Positions 1 through 7,718 of a stretch of DNA of 8,546 nt are shown piece after piece (the first letter of the stretch is position 1; each line of letters opens with the position of its first letter). This DNA comes from Helicobacteraceae bacterium (lineage in GTDB: Bacteria > Campylobacterota > Campylobacteria > Campylobacterales > SZUA-545). Made by a program: the position numbers and the translations under genes. The stretch spans positions 1 through 8,546 of the forward strand of contig JAISRI010000008.1 in assembly GCA_031273735.1 (NCBI GenBank). Reading direction: 5' to 3'. The notes beneath the pieces were generated by a model, which was given only the letters and a program-made list of their open reading frames with translations, was not told the DNA's origin and did not search any database.

Positions 1-3000
1 GCGTAAGTTTTGATTATCCCGTCGATCCGTCTAGTTTTGAAAAGGCGCTTTCTATGCAGTTGCAAGCGCCCGATAAATACAAGATCGCGCCTAAAACGTA
101 TAAATTCGCCGTCAAATACGACGATAAAAAACTACGCGCTTGGGTTAGAAGCGAGTTTGTCAAGTTCCCCGAAGTGGATAGCGCGATGGTTTTGCTTGTG
201 GGCGAAGGCGTGAAATCCTCGCTCGGCGGCAAACCGACAAGCGCGGCGAAAAACGTTTCGCAGAACGTTCCTAGCGCCTACCGCCAAATCGTGCAGAACG
301 CCTTTTTAACGCTTGTCGAAGGCGAAAACGACGAGCAAGAACAGGTTTTGGCGCTTTCGCTTGTCGACGGCGTCGATCCTAAAAAAATAGCCAAAGAGAT
401 CAACGCTTGGATTTTGCCTAAAGACAAGCTGATCGGAGGAACCATACGACTTAACCATAGGTGGAGCGCGAACGACGATATAACCGACGAGATTTTAGCT
501 CTCTCGCGCCCGCTTACGCTAAAACCGGACGAAACAGACGGCGGCGCGCAAGAGCTAGTCAGCTTCAAATATAAAGCTACGCCAAATGAGTATATCTATC
601 TTACTATCGGCAAGAATATCGAAACGATTGGCGGCTACAAAGCAAAAGAGGCGACGCGCTGGGTGCTAAACGTTCCGCAATATCCCAAAACTTTGCGTTT
701 TGCGAGCGACGGCGTTCTGCTCTCTTTGAAAGGCGAAAAGAAGATCGCCGTGGCTACGCGAAACGCGGCGGGACTTCAGCTTGATATTCGGCGAGTCGTT
801 CCCTCGCAGTTGCACCATTTTATCAATTTCGGAGGGCGCGGCTACGATCGCTACAATCGAGAATACGACTACAGCTTTCAAGCGTATGGATTTAGCAACG
901 CCGATTACTTTACCGAACATTTTATCCATAAAAAACGGCTACCGCAAAGTTCTAGCGGCAAAGTGATCTACGACGGGATCGATCTTTCTCCTTATATCGC
1001 GCAGGGCGACAAAGAGACTAGAGGCGTTTTCCTCTTAACGCTTTCCGCGTGGAACCCCGACAAAGATACGACGGAAAGCGCCGATAGCGGCGCTCAGCGG
1101 CTTGCGATCGTATCCGATATGGCGATTATCGCGAAACGTTCGATCGACGGCTCTAGCGACGTCTTTGTTCAGGCGATCAAAGAGGGCGCGCCGATCGAGG
1201 GCGTAAAAGTTTCGGTTTTGGCGCGAAACGGAACAAGCATAGCAAGCGCGACTACCAACGCGAACGGGCAAGCGCGGCTTCCTAGCCTTAACGGGCTTTC
1301 TTACGAAAAAGAGCCTGTTTTATATCTAGCGCAAAAAGACGACGACGCGACGTTTTTGCCGTTTCGCTCTTATAACTTCTCCGATCGCTATTTGGATTAC
1401 TCGCGCTTCGAAGTAGGCGGCGCGTCATACTCTCTTAGCGAAAGCAAATTAAGCGCGCATTTATTTAGCGATCGCGGATTGTATCGCCCGGGCGAAGAGG
1501 CGCATATAGGAACGATCGTCCGCGCGAATAATTGGAATACGCCGATTAGCGGTTTGCCGATCGAAGCGTATATCTACGACGCGAGAGGACAGCTTTACGC
1601 GCAAAGAGATTTTAGGCTAGACGAAACGGGGCTAAACGAGATCAATTTTCAAACCTCCGACGACGCGCCTACGGGTAATTGGCAGATACAACTTTATATC
1701 GCCAAAAACTACTCCGATCGGACAAAAGCGGGCGTCTTTTTGGGATCGACGCAGATCGCGTTTAGAGAGTTTGAACCCGATAAAACAAAGGTCAATTTAC
1801 GGTTGCTTCCTAGCGGTAAAAAAGGTTGGTTTAAGCCCGACGAATTGCAAGCGTTAGTTAAGGTTGAAAACCTCTTTGGAACGCCCGCCGAAAACCGCAG
1901 GATCGCTTCAAGAACCTCGTTAAATCCGACGGCGTTTAGTTTCAAAGAACACCAGGGTTATAGTTTCTACGATTCTTTGGCGGCGAAAAACAGTTTTGAA
2001 TTTACGCTAGAAGAGACAAAAACCGACGAAAAAGGCGAAGCGACGATCCCGCTAATCAACGAGGAGCATAGCCGCGCAAGCTATCAAATGGCGTTGATTG
2101 TGGAGGCTTTCGAGCAAGGCGCGGGCAGAAGCGTAACGGCGAGCGCGAGCGCGATCGTCTCTCCCAACGACTATCTTGTGGGCGCGAAAGCCGACGGCGA
2201 TTTAGGCTTTATCAAGAAAAACACGGCGCGATCGATAAACTTCGCGGCGATTGATCCAAAACTCGAGAAGATCGCGCTTAACGATTTAAGCCTAGAGATT
2301 TTGGAGCATAAGTATATTTCCGTCTTGACGTTGCAAGATAGCGGCGTTTATAAGTATCAATCTAAACTTGTTGAAAAGTCGCTTGGAGATAAACCTTTCG
2401 CGATCGGCATAAACGGCGTAGATTATAAGATCGACGCATCTAAACCGGGCGGTTATCAGTTGTTGGTTAAAAATAAAAACGGCGACGTTCTTTATAAAAC
2501 CTACTATACGATTGCCGGAGACGCTAATCTCGATCGCTCCAAAGAGAAGAACGCCGAGCTTGATCTGAAACTATCAAAGAGCGAGTATAAAAACGGCGAA
2601 GAGATCGAAATTTCTATCGGCGCGCCGTATATTGGAAGCGGGCTAATCACGATCGAAAAAGACAAAGTTTACGCCGCAAAATGGTTCAAAACCTTGACGA
2701 CAAACGCGATTCAAACGATCAGAGTCCCCGCCGATCTCGTCGGCAACGGCTACGTTACCGTGCAATTCGTCCGCGATTACGACAGCGACGAAATTTTTAT
2801 CAGCCCGCTAAGCTACGCGGTCGCTCCTTTCAAAGTCTCTTTAAGCGACAAGACGGCGGAAACGAGACTCGACGCGCCAAAGCTCGTTAAACCCGCGGAT
2901 ACGATCGCGGTGAAATTAACGAGCGAGGGCAGGCAAAAAGCCATTGTTTTCGGCGTAGACGAAGGCATACTGCAAGCGGCGGGATACAGCTTTAACAACC

Positions 3001-5309
3001 CGTTAAACTTCTTCTTTCAAAAGAAAATGTTGGGCGTGGATAGCCTGCAAATCCTCGATCTGATCCTGCCAGAGTTCAGCCGCTTTCAAAAACTCGCGGC
3101 GCAACCAAGCGGCGACGACGATATAAGCGCGGCGGATAGAATCGCAAACAGGCAACTTAATCCCTTTAAGCGCAAGGTAGAAAAACCTGTCGCGTTTTGG
3201 AGCGGGGTTGTCGAGATCGACGGCGAAAAGAGTTTTGAATGGAAAACGCCCGATTACTTTAACGGCAAGTTACGCATAATGGCGCTAGTCGTCTCCGCAG
3301 GCAAGATCGGCGTGGCGCAAACGCAAACGATCGTGCGCGACGACTTTGTTCTAACTCCAAACGCTCCTTTTGCGGCGGCTCCGGGCGACGAGTTTGACGT
3401 TACGGTAGGGCTATCGAACAACATTGACGATCTGCCCGAAGGCGAGGCGATCGCTATAAAACTTACCGCCTCTTCTAATAAGAACCTAGAGATTGTTGGC
3501 GATAAAGAGATTGTAATCAACCTAGCGCCGCAAAGAGAGACTTTCGCAACGTTCAAAGTCAAAGCCGCAGAGGTTTTGGGCGGCGCGGAATTGACTTTCA
3601 AAGCCTCCTATACAAGCGGCGCGAAAACATATTCGGCGCAGAGAACCGCCACGACTTCCGTGCGCCCGCTTGTCCCTCTTAGATCGGCAAGCGCGATGAA
3701 ACGAATGGGATCGAGCGAAGAGAGCGTGAAAAACGATCGCAATCTTTACGACGCTTTCGCGCAAAGAAACGCCTTTGTTTCAAGATCGCCGTTGATCCTT
3801 TCAAACGCGCTTACAAGCTATTTAGACAACTATCCGCACCTATGCTCCGAACAACTCGTAAGCGCCGCGTTCGCCGCTTTAGTAACCGAGCCTTACCAAA
3901 ACGCTCTCGGCGGCGCTAAAGCCGACTTAAAACTAGCGCAGGTGGGAGCGATTTTGCAATCGCGTCAAAACTCCAGAGGCGCGATCGGCTTGTGGCAAGC
4001 GACGTATAGCGGCGATATGTTTGTCAGCGTCTATGCGGCAAACTACCTGATCGAAGCCAAAGAGCGCGGCAAAAACGTCCCTGAGAGCTTATTTAGAAGT
4101 CTAAACAACTACTTGTCGAAACTTGCGGCGGACAACTCGATCGAGGATTTATATGGGCTACGGCTACGCGCCTATGCGATCTACCTCTTGACGAGGCAAG
4201 GGCAAGTAACGACGAGCCAGCTTAACTCGACGCTTAACGCGCTGAAACTTCACTACGCCGATTCCTATGAAAACGATCCCGCGGCGTTGTATCTTGCTTC
4301 TACCTATAAGTTGCTAAAGATGGACAAAGAAGCCGAAGCGTTGATCAAAAAGCAGTGGAACGAGTTGGCGCGCGCTTATAGCGCTTCGTGGTGGTCGCGA
4401 AACTACTACGATCCGCTCGTGGTTAGCTCGACGGCGATTTACCTATTAAGCAAACACTTTCCCGACAAAGCGGCGAACATTCCGCCCCAAGCGCTGGAGA
4501 ATATCGTCTTGGCTATGCGAAACAACCGCTATACGACCGTTTCCGCGTCGTATAGCGCGCTGGCGTTGGATAGCTTCGGCGCGTCCGTTTCGGCAAGCGG
4601 CGAAGAGTTGTCGATCACGGCGAAAACGAAAGCGAATGCGACGCGCAATATCGGTCAAGCGCAAGGTTTGATCGTTTCGGGCGGCTTTACGAACGACGAC
4701 GCGGAGATCATCTTCAAAAACGGCGGGGCAAGCGCGTGGTATGTCGTTACGCAAGACGGATACGAGCGAACTCTGCCTAAAGAGCCGATCAAAAAAGGGC
4801 TGGAGATTTACCGCGAATATACGAACGCGGAGGGCAAACCCGCCAAAGAGATAACTGTGGGCGATACGATCAACGTAACAATCCGCGTTAAAGCGTTAGG
4901 ATCGCAGTCGGTGAGCGACGCGGCGATCATCGATCTGTTGCCTGGCGGCTTTGAGATTGTTCCGATCGACGCAAATAAACCCGCCGCGTCAAACGAAGAG
5001 GACGACGAAGGCGACTACGAGGACGAAGAAGACGACGGCGACTACGAAGAGGAAGGACAATACGGCTATGTTTCGCCCTTTGCGACAAGCGTGAGTAACT
5101 TTGATTTGGCGTATTCCGACGCAAGAGAAGATCGCGCTTTGATCTACGGCGCAATCAGCCGCGAAACCTCCACTTTTACCTATCGGATCAAGGCGACTAA
5201 TTCGGGCGTTTTTGAAACCGCGCCGATCTTTGTCGAAGCTATGTATGATCGCGAAATACAAGCGTTGGGGCTAGGCGGCGGCAAAATTAAGGTTAAACCT
5301 GCGGAGTGA
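1..5309 (+). CDS. yfhM: Alpha-2-macroglobulin family protein (YfhM/ECAM type), 5'-truncated by window edge
   Basis: Large periplasmic protease-trap protein, probably anchored as a lipoprotein in E. coli-like relatives. The first complete codon is at 3, and the frame is open from there. The 17 codons before the first ATG (54) read VSFDYPVDPSSFEKALS, a typical macroglobulin-domain strand (F-x-x-PVDP), so ATG 54 is internal and the signal peptide is outside the window. In order I see N-terminal bacterial MG domains; an MG3-like stretch (about 1113-1290, DMAIIAKRS then DVFVQAIKEGAPIEGVKV); MG2 with DRGLYRPGE (1470-1496); a bait-region-type domain (about 2634-2850); the A2M domain with FWSGVVEIDG and PDYFNGKLRIMA (about 3192-3400); a thioester domain with CSEQ (3843-3854); and a C-terminal MG10-like domain with LPGGFEIV. 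That last domain carries an acidic insert (4995-5069) before a typical end (AREDRALIYG, EAMYDRE). The visible 1,768 codons already exceed the roughly 1,650 residues of E. coli YfhM. The stop overlaps the pbpC start. The family call is very secure; the protease-trapping role is inferred from the family. Confidence 0.95.
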   Translation, partial: VSFDYPVDPSSFEKALSMQLQAPDKYKIAPKTYKFAVKYDDKKLRAWVRSEFVKFPEVDSAMVLLVGEGVKSSLGGKPTSAAKNVSQNVPSAYRQIVQNAFLTLVEGENDEQEQVLALSLVDGVDPKKIAKEINAWILPKDKLIGGTIRLNHRWSANDDITDEILALSRPLTLKPDETDGGAQELVSFKYKATPNEYIYLTIGKNIETIGGYKAKEATRWVLNVPQYPKTLRFASDGVLLSLKGEKKIAVATRNAAGLQLDIRRVVPSQLHHFINFGGRGYDRYNREYDYSFQAYGFSNADYFTEHFIHKKRLPQSSSGKVIYDGIDLSPYIAQGDKETRGVFLLTLSAWNPDKDTTESADSGAQRLAIVSDMAIIAKRSIDGSSDVFVQAIKEGAPIEGVKVSVLARNGTSIASATTNANGQARLPSLNGLSYEKEPVLYLAQKDDDATFLPFRSYNFSDRYLDYSRFEVGGASYSLSESKLSAHLFSDRGLYRPGEEAHIGTIVRANNWNTPISGLPIEAYIYDARGQLYAQRDFRLDETGLNEINFQTSDDAPTGNWQIQLYIAKNYSDRTKAGVFLGSTQIAFREFEPDKTKVNLRLLPSGKKGWFKPDELQALVKVENLFGTPAENRRIASRTSLNPTAFSFKEHQGYSFYDSLAAKNSFEFTLEETKTDEKGEATIPLINEEHSRASYQMALIVEAFEQGAGRSVTASASAIVSPNDYLVGAKADGDLGFIKKNTARSINFAAIDPKLEKIALNDLSLEILEHKYISVLTLQDSGVYKYQSKLVEKSLGDKPFAIGINGVDYKIDASKPGGYQLLVKNKNGDVLYKTYYTIAGDANLDRSKEKNAELDLKLSKSEYKNGEEIEISIGAPYIGSGLITIEKDKVYAAKWFKTLTTNAIQTIRVPADLVGNGYVTVQFVRDYDSDEIFISPLSYAVAPFKVSLSDKTAETRLDAPKLVKPADTIAVKLTSEGRQKAIVFGVDEGILQAAGYSFNNPLNFFFQKKMLGVDSLQILDLILPEFSRFQKLAAQPSGDDDISAADRIANRQLNPFKRKVEKPVAFWSGVVEIDGEKSFEWKTPDYFNGKLRIMALVVSAGKIGVAQTQTIVRDDFVLTPNAPFAAAPGDEFDVTVGLSNNIDDLPEGEAIAIKLTASSNKNLEIVGDKEIVINLAPQRETFATFKVKAAEVLGGAELTFKASYTSGAKTYSAQRTATTSVRPLVPLRSASAMKRMGSSEESVKNDRNLYDAFAQRNAFVSRSPLILSNALTSYLDNYPHLCSEQLVSAAFAALVTEPYQNALGGAKADLKLAQVGAILQSRQNSRGAIGLWQATYSGDMFVSVYAANYLIEAKERGKNVPESLFRSLNNYLSKLAADNSIEDLYGLRLRAYAIYLLTRQGQVTTSQLNSTLNALKLHYADSYENDPAALYLASTYKLLKMDKEAEALIKKQWNELARAYSASWWSRNYYDPLVVSSTAIYLLSKHFPDKAANIPPQALENIVLAMRNNRYTTVSASYSALALDSFGASVSASGEELSITAKTKANATRNIGQAQGLIVSGGFTNDDAEIIFKNGGASAWYVVTQDGYERTLPKEPIKKGLEIYREYTNAEGKPAKEITVGDTINVTIRVKALGSQSVSDAAIIDLLPGGFEIVPIDANKPAASNEEDDEGDYEDEEDDGDYEEEGQYGYVSPFATSVSNFDLAYSDAREDRALIYGAISRETSTFTYRIKATNSGVFETAPIFVEAMYDREIQALGLGGGKIKVKPAE
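3843..3854 (+). other. Thioester motif CSEQ of the macroglobulin
   Basis: The codons TGC TCC GAA CAA encode C-S-E-Q after YPHL, matching the C-x-E-Q thioester signature of thioester-containing macroglobulins (CGEQ in many animal proteins, CLEQ in E. coli YfhM). In the family the Cys and Gln side chains form the internal thioester that covalently captures attacking proteases. Its presence puts this protein in the reactive, pbpC-linked class and not in the class that has lost the thioester. Ser at the x position is a small variation that should not affect chemistry. Confidence 0.93.
4995..5069 (+). repeat. Acidic Asp/Glu-Tyr tract with internal imperfect repeat inside the last macroglobulin domain
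   Basis: Between LPGGFEIV and the conserved AREDRALIYG strand, the protein carries a low-complexity run: 16 of the 20 residues encoded at 4995-5054 are Asp or Glu, with GDYE occurring once and GDYEEE once. At DNA level, the block starting at 5001 (GACGACGAAGGCGACTACGA) is repeated imperfectly from 5031, one codon shorter. The pattern suggests expansion by slippage. It probably forms a flexible, negatively charged surface loop, possibly binding divalent metal; the binding is only speculation. Confidence 0.75.
5306..5309 (+). promoter_or_regulatory. GTGA start/stop overlap coupling pbpC to the macroglobulin gene
   Basis: The macroglobulin stop TGA (5307-5309) shares bases with the pbpC start GTG (5306-5308). 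In the pbpC frame a TAA lies just upstream at 5294-5296, so the GTG is the first possible start there. The nearest Shine-Dalgarno-like stretch (AAGG, 5289-5292) is about 13 nt away, too far to be strong. Translation of pbpC therefore probably depends on ribosomes finishing the upstream gene. Confidence 0.8.
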
Positions 5310-7648
5310 GGATCGCGAGGTTTAAAGCTCTTTTAGAAAATATCGCGGTAATCGTAGCGATCGCAGTTGCGATCGTCTATGTTCCGCGATTGTTTCCTAG
5401 CCCGCCGTTAAAAGACGATCTGCTCTTTTCAACCGTCTATTACGATCGAAACGGCGCGCTTTTGCGCCTAAGCCTAGCCAAAGACGAGCGTTTTCGCGTT
5501 TGGACGGCTTTAGATCAGATCGACGAAAATCTGATCGAAGCGACGTTATTGCGCGAAGATCGCTACTTTTACTATCACTTGGGTTTTAATCCTTTTAGCT
5601 TAATTCGCGGCGGTTGGATAACTTACGTTTCGCAAGGATCGAGGCAAGGCGGATCGACGCTGACTATGCAGCTTGTCCGAATGCGCCACAAACTCGACAC
5701 CCGCTCTATCGGCGGCAAACTCGAGCAGATCGCCCGCGCTTTTTGGCTAGAACTAAACTACTCGAAAAAAGAGATTTTGGAAGCCTATCTAAACTACGCG
5801 CCTTACGGGCGAAACATCGAGGGCGTAGGCGCGGCAAGCCTGATCTACTTTGACAAACCGCCGAAAAAACTTGCCCTAACCGAAGCGCTGACGTTAGCCG
5901 TGCTTCCGCAATCGCCTACGATAAGAATCGATAAAAACACGAGCTTTGTAGGCGAAAAACTCTTTACGGCAAGAAACGAACTTTTCAATAACTACCGCAA
6001 AAAGTTTAATATCGACGACGAGGAAGCGGCGCTATTCGCCCTGCCTTTCAAACTAAGGCAGATCGAAAATCTTCCCTTTCGCGCCCCGCACTTTATCGAA
6101 TTTCTCGCGCAAGAAGATTACGTCGCGGGCAGATCGCCGGAGGTCGTTCATACGACGATCGATCTAAACATTCAGACGTTATTAGAAACGCATATTAAAA
6201 ACCACATTCGTCAAAACGCCTATCGAGGCGTCGATAACGCGGCGGCGGTTTTGGTCGATACCGCCGATATGCGCGTCGTTGCGGCTGTAGGATCGGCGGA
6301 TTATTTTAGCGCCGCTATCGGCGGGCAGAACAACGGCTTTGCCGCAAAGCGATCGCCGGGGAGCGCTCTGAAACCTTTTATCTACGCGCTAGCGATCGAT
6401 CAAGGGCTGATCCACCCGCAAACCGTGCTAAAAGACGTTCCCTCCGCTTTCGGCGTTTATGAGCCTGAAAACTTTGACGGCGGTTTTATGGGTCCTCTTA
6501 GCGCCCAGCAAGCGCTAGTAAAAAGCCGCAATATCCCCGCCGTCTATCTATCGAGCAAATTGACGTCGCCCAACTTTTACGAGTTTTTGAAACGCGCTAA
6601 AATCAGCAAAATGGCGAGCGAACAACACTACGGGCTTGCTTTGACGCTTGGCGGCGGCGAGGTTACTCCTCTTGAAGTAGCCAAACTCTACGCTCTACTA
6701 GCAAACGGCGGCGTTTTAAGCGAAACGCGAAGCCGAATGGATCAGCCTTTGGAGATCGGCGAAAGGCTACTTAGCCGCGAGGCGAGTTTTATCGTTCTTG
6801 ATATGCTATCTTCCGCGCCGCGAATCGACGGGATCGTCGCCGAATCCGACGCGCTGCCAATCTATTGGAAAACGGGAACCTCGCGGGGTTTTAGAGACGC
6901 TTGGTGCGTAGGACTGATCGGACAATACGCGCTTGTCGTATGGCTAGGTTCGTTCGATAACAAGCCAAATCCCGCGCTTGTCGGCGCGGTAAGCGCCGCG
7001 CCGCTTTTTTTTACGATCTCAAGATCGCTCAAATCGACTCGGTCTTTGCGCGATCCAAATCGCGTCGCCCCCTCTACGATTAAGCGCGTCGAGATCTGTT
7101 TGTCTAGCGGCGATCTAGCTACGATCTGGTGTAAAAGACGCGCCAAAACGTGGTTTATACCGGGCGTTTCGCCGATTAAAGTCGATACGGTCTATCGCCC
7201 CGTATGGATCGACAAAACCACGAAACAACCGCTATGCGCGGGCGAGGATACCGCAAACGCGCAAATGAAGATTTACGAGTTTTACTCTTCGGATATTCTC
7301 GCGCTATTTCGACGAGCTGGTTTGCCCAAACGAGAACCGCCCGATACGAGCCGTTGCCGCAACCGCCTGATTGCGGGCGTTGCGCCGTCGATTAGCTCGC
7401 CGCTTGCCAACGCAAACTACGCGATTCGGCTCTCCAAACCGGACGAGCGGAGCGTGATTTTCTCGGCTACAAGCGACGCGGACGCGCACTATCTCTATTG
7501 GTTTATAGACGACGAGTTTATCGGCGTAGCGAAAAAAGGCGAACTTTTGTCGTGGGAACCTAAAAAAAACGGGCGTTTTACCGTTCGCGCGATCGACGAT
7601 CGCGGGCGCTTTGATTCCAGAGAGTTAAAAGTATCTATTATCGAGTGA
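5306..7648 (+). CDS. pbpC: Penicillin-binding protein 1C (bifunctional glycosyltransferase/transpeptidase)
   Basis: Class A penicillin-binding protein of 780 aa (E. coli PbpC is about 770), anchored in the inner membrane with its catalytic domains in the periplasm; by family it polymerises lipid II glycan and may cross-link peptides. A short basic tail is followed by one membrane segment (about residues 12-27). The glycosyltransferase domain (GT51) has EDRYFYYH with catalytic Glu84, GGSTLTMQ (115-122, the PbpC version of the motif), KKEILEAYLN (154-163) and a YGRNIEGVGAAS stretch. The transpeptidase domain has SALK (Ser353 nucleophile, Lys356), SRN (407-409) and KTGTS (522-526). A linker with Cys598, Cys609, Cys644 and Cys684 leads into a C-terminal BiPBP_C-type domain (about 690-780, HYLYWFIDDEFIG). 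All catalytic motifs are intact. The GTG start is chosen because it is the only one that keeps the membrane segment and follows an in-frame stop. Whether the transpeptidase is active is open; E. coli PBP1c is reported to bind beta-lactams poorly. Confidence 0.96.
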   Translation: MRIARFKALLENIAVIVAIAVAIVYVPRLFPSPPLKDDLLFSTVYYDRNGALLRLSLAKDERFRVWTALDQIDENLIEATLLREDRYFYYHLGFNPFSLIRGGWITYVSQGSRQGGSTLTMQLVRMRHKLDTRSIGGKLEQIARAFWLELNYSKKEILEAYLNYAPYGRNIEGVGAASLIYFDKPPKKLALTEALTLAVLPQSPTIRIDKNTSFVGEKLFTARNELFNNYRKKFNIDDEEAALFALPFKLRQIENLPFRAPHFIEFLAQEDYVAGRSPEVVHTTIDLNIQTLLETHIKNHIRQNAYRGVDNAAAVLVDTADMRVVAAVGSADYFSAAIGGQNNGFAAKRSPGSALKPFIYALAIDQGLIHPQTVLKDVPSAFGVYEPENFDGGFMGPLSAQQALVKSRNIPAVYLSSKLTSPNFYEFLKRAKISKMASEQHYGLALTLGGGEVTPLEVAKLYALLANGGVLSETRSRMDQPLEIGERLLSREASFIVLDMLSSAPRIDGIVAESDALPIYWKTGTSRGFRDAWCVGLIGQYALVVWLGSFDNKPNPALVGAVSAAPLFFTISRSLKSTRSLRDPNRVAPSTIKRVEICLSSGDLATIWCKRRAKTWFIPGVSPIKVDTVYRPVWIDKTTKQPLCAGEDTANAQMKIYEFYSSDILALFRRAGLPKREPPDTSRCRNRLIAGVAPSISSPLANANYAIRLSKPDERSVIFSATSDADAHYLYWFIDDEFIGVAKKGELLSWEPKKNGRFTVRAIDDRGRFDSRELKVSIIE

Positions 7649-7653
7649 GATAC

Positions 7654-7678
7654 TTGGCTTTTAGCTAAGCCGATTTTT
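7654..7678 (+). terminator. Probable intrinsic terminator after pbpC
   Basis: Six bases after the pbpC stop, TTGGCTT (7654-7660) can pair with AAGCCGA (7667-7673) around a 6-nt loop: seven pairs, one of them G-T. Five T residues follow at 7674-7678. The stem is short and the T-run modest, so some read-through into the next gene is likely. Position and orientation fit the end of the macroglobulin-pbpC unit. Confidence 0.6.
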
Positions 7679-7704
7679 GCTAACATGTTTTTATCGATGT
7701 CGAC

Positions 7705-7711
7705 AGAGGGA
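7705..7711 (+). promoter_or_regulatory. Ribosome binding site that sets the start of the DinB-like gene
   Basis: AGAGGGA, with its GAGGG core at 7706-7710, lies 8 nt before the ATG at 7719. It decides the start: the frame is open from a TTG at 7677, but that start has no purine-rich leader, lies in the T-run of the terminator, and would add 14 residues unlike the family. Confidence 0.75.
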
Positions 7712-7718
7712 GAAAAAT

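Noticed and set aside
3254..3601. Open frame of 115 codons on the minus strand inside the macroglobulin gene
   Set aside because: It lies opposite the well-conserved A2M domain, has no ribosome site I can see, and its protein is low-complexity Ser/Thr/Ala as expected for an antisense shadow of Ala/Asp-rich coding.
4927..5261. Minus-strand frames opposite the acidic tract, one giving an Arg-rich protein and one a hydrophobic Val/Phe-rich tail that looks like a membrane segment
   Set aside because: Both arise mechanically from the reverse complement of GAC/GAA-rich codons; the plus strand clearly encodes the conserved macroglobulin C-terminus.
7658..7686. Possible promoter for the DinB-like gene (TGC-TAACAT as an extended -10 element)
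   Set aside because: The -10 matches only four of six bases and I see no convincing -35 at the right distance; it would overlap the terminator stem. Possible, but not supportable.
7677..7718. Upstream TTG start that would add 14 residues to the DinB-like protein
   Set aside because: It lies in the terminator T-run without a ribosome site, whereas ATG 7719 has a well-spaced AGAGGGA and gives a family-like N-terminus.
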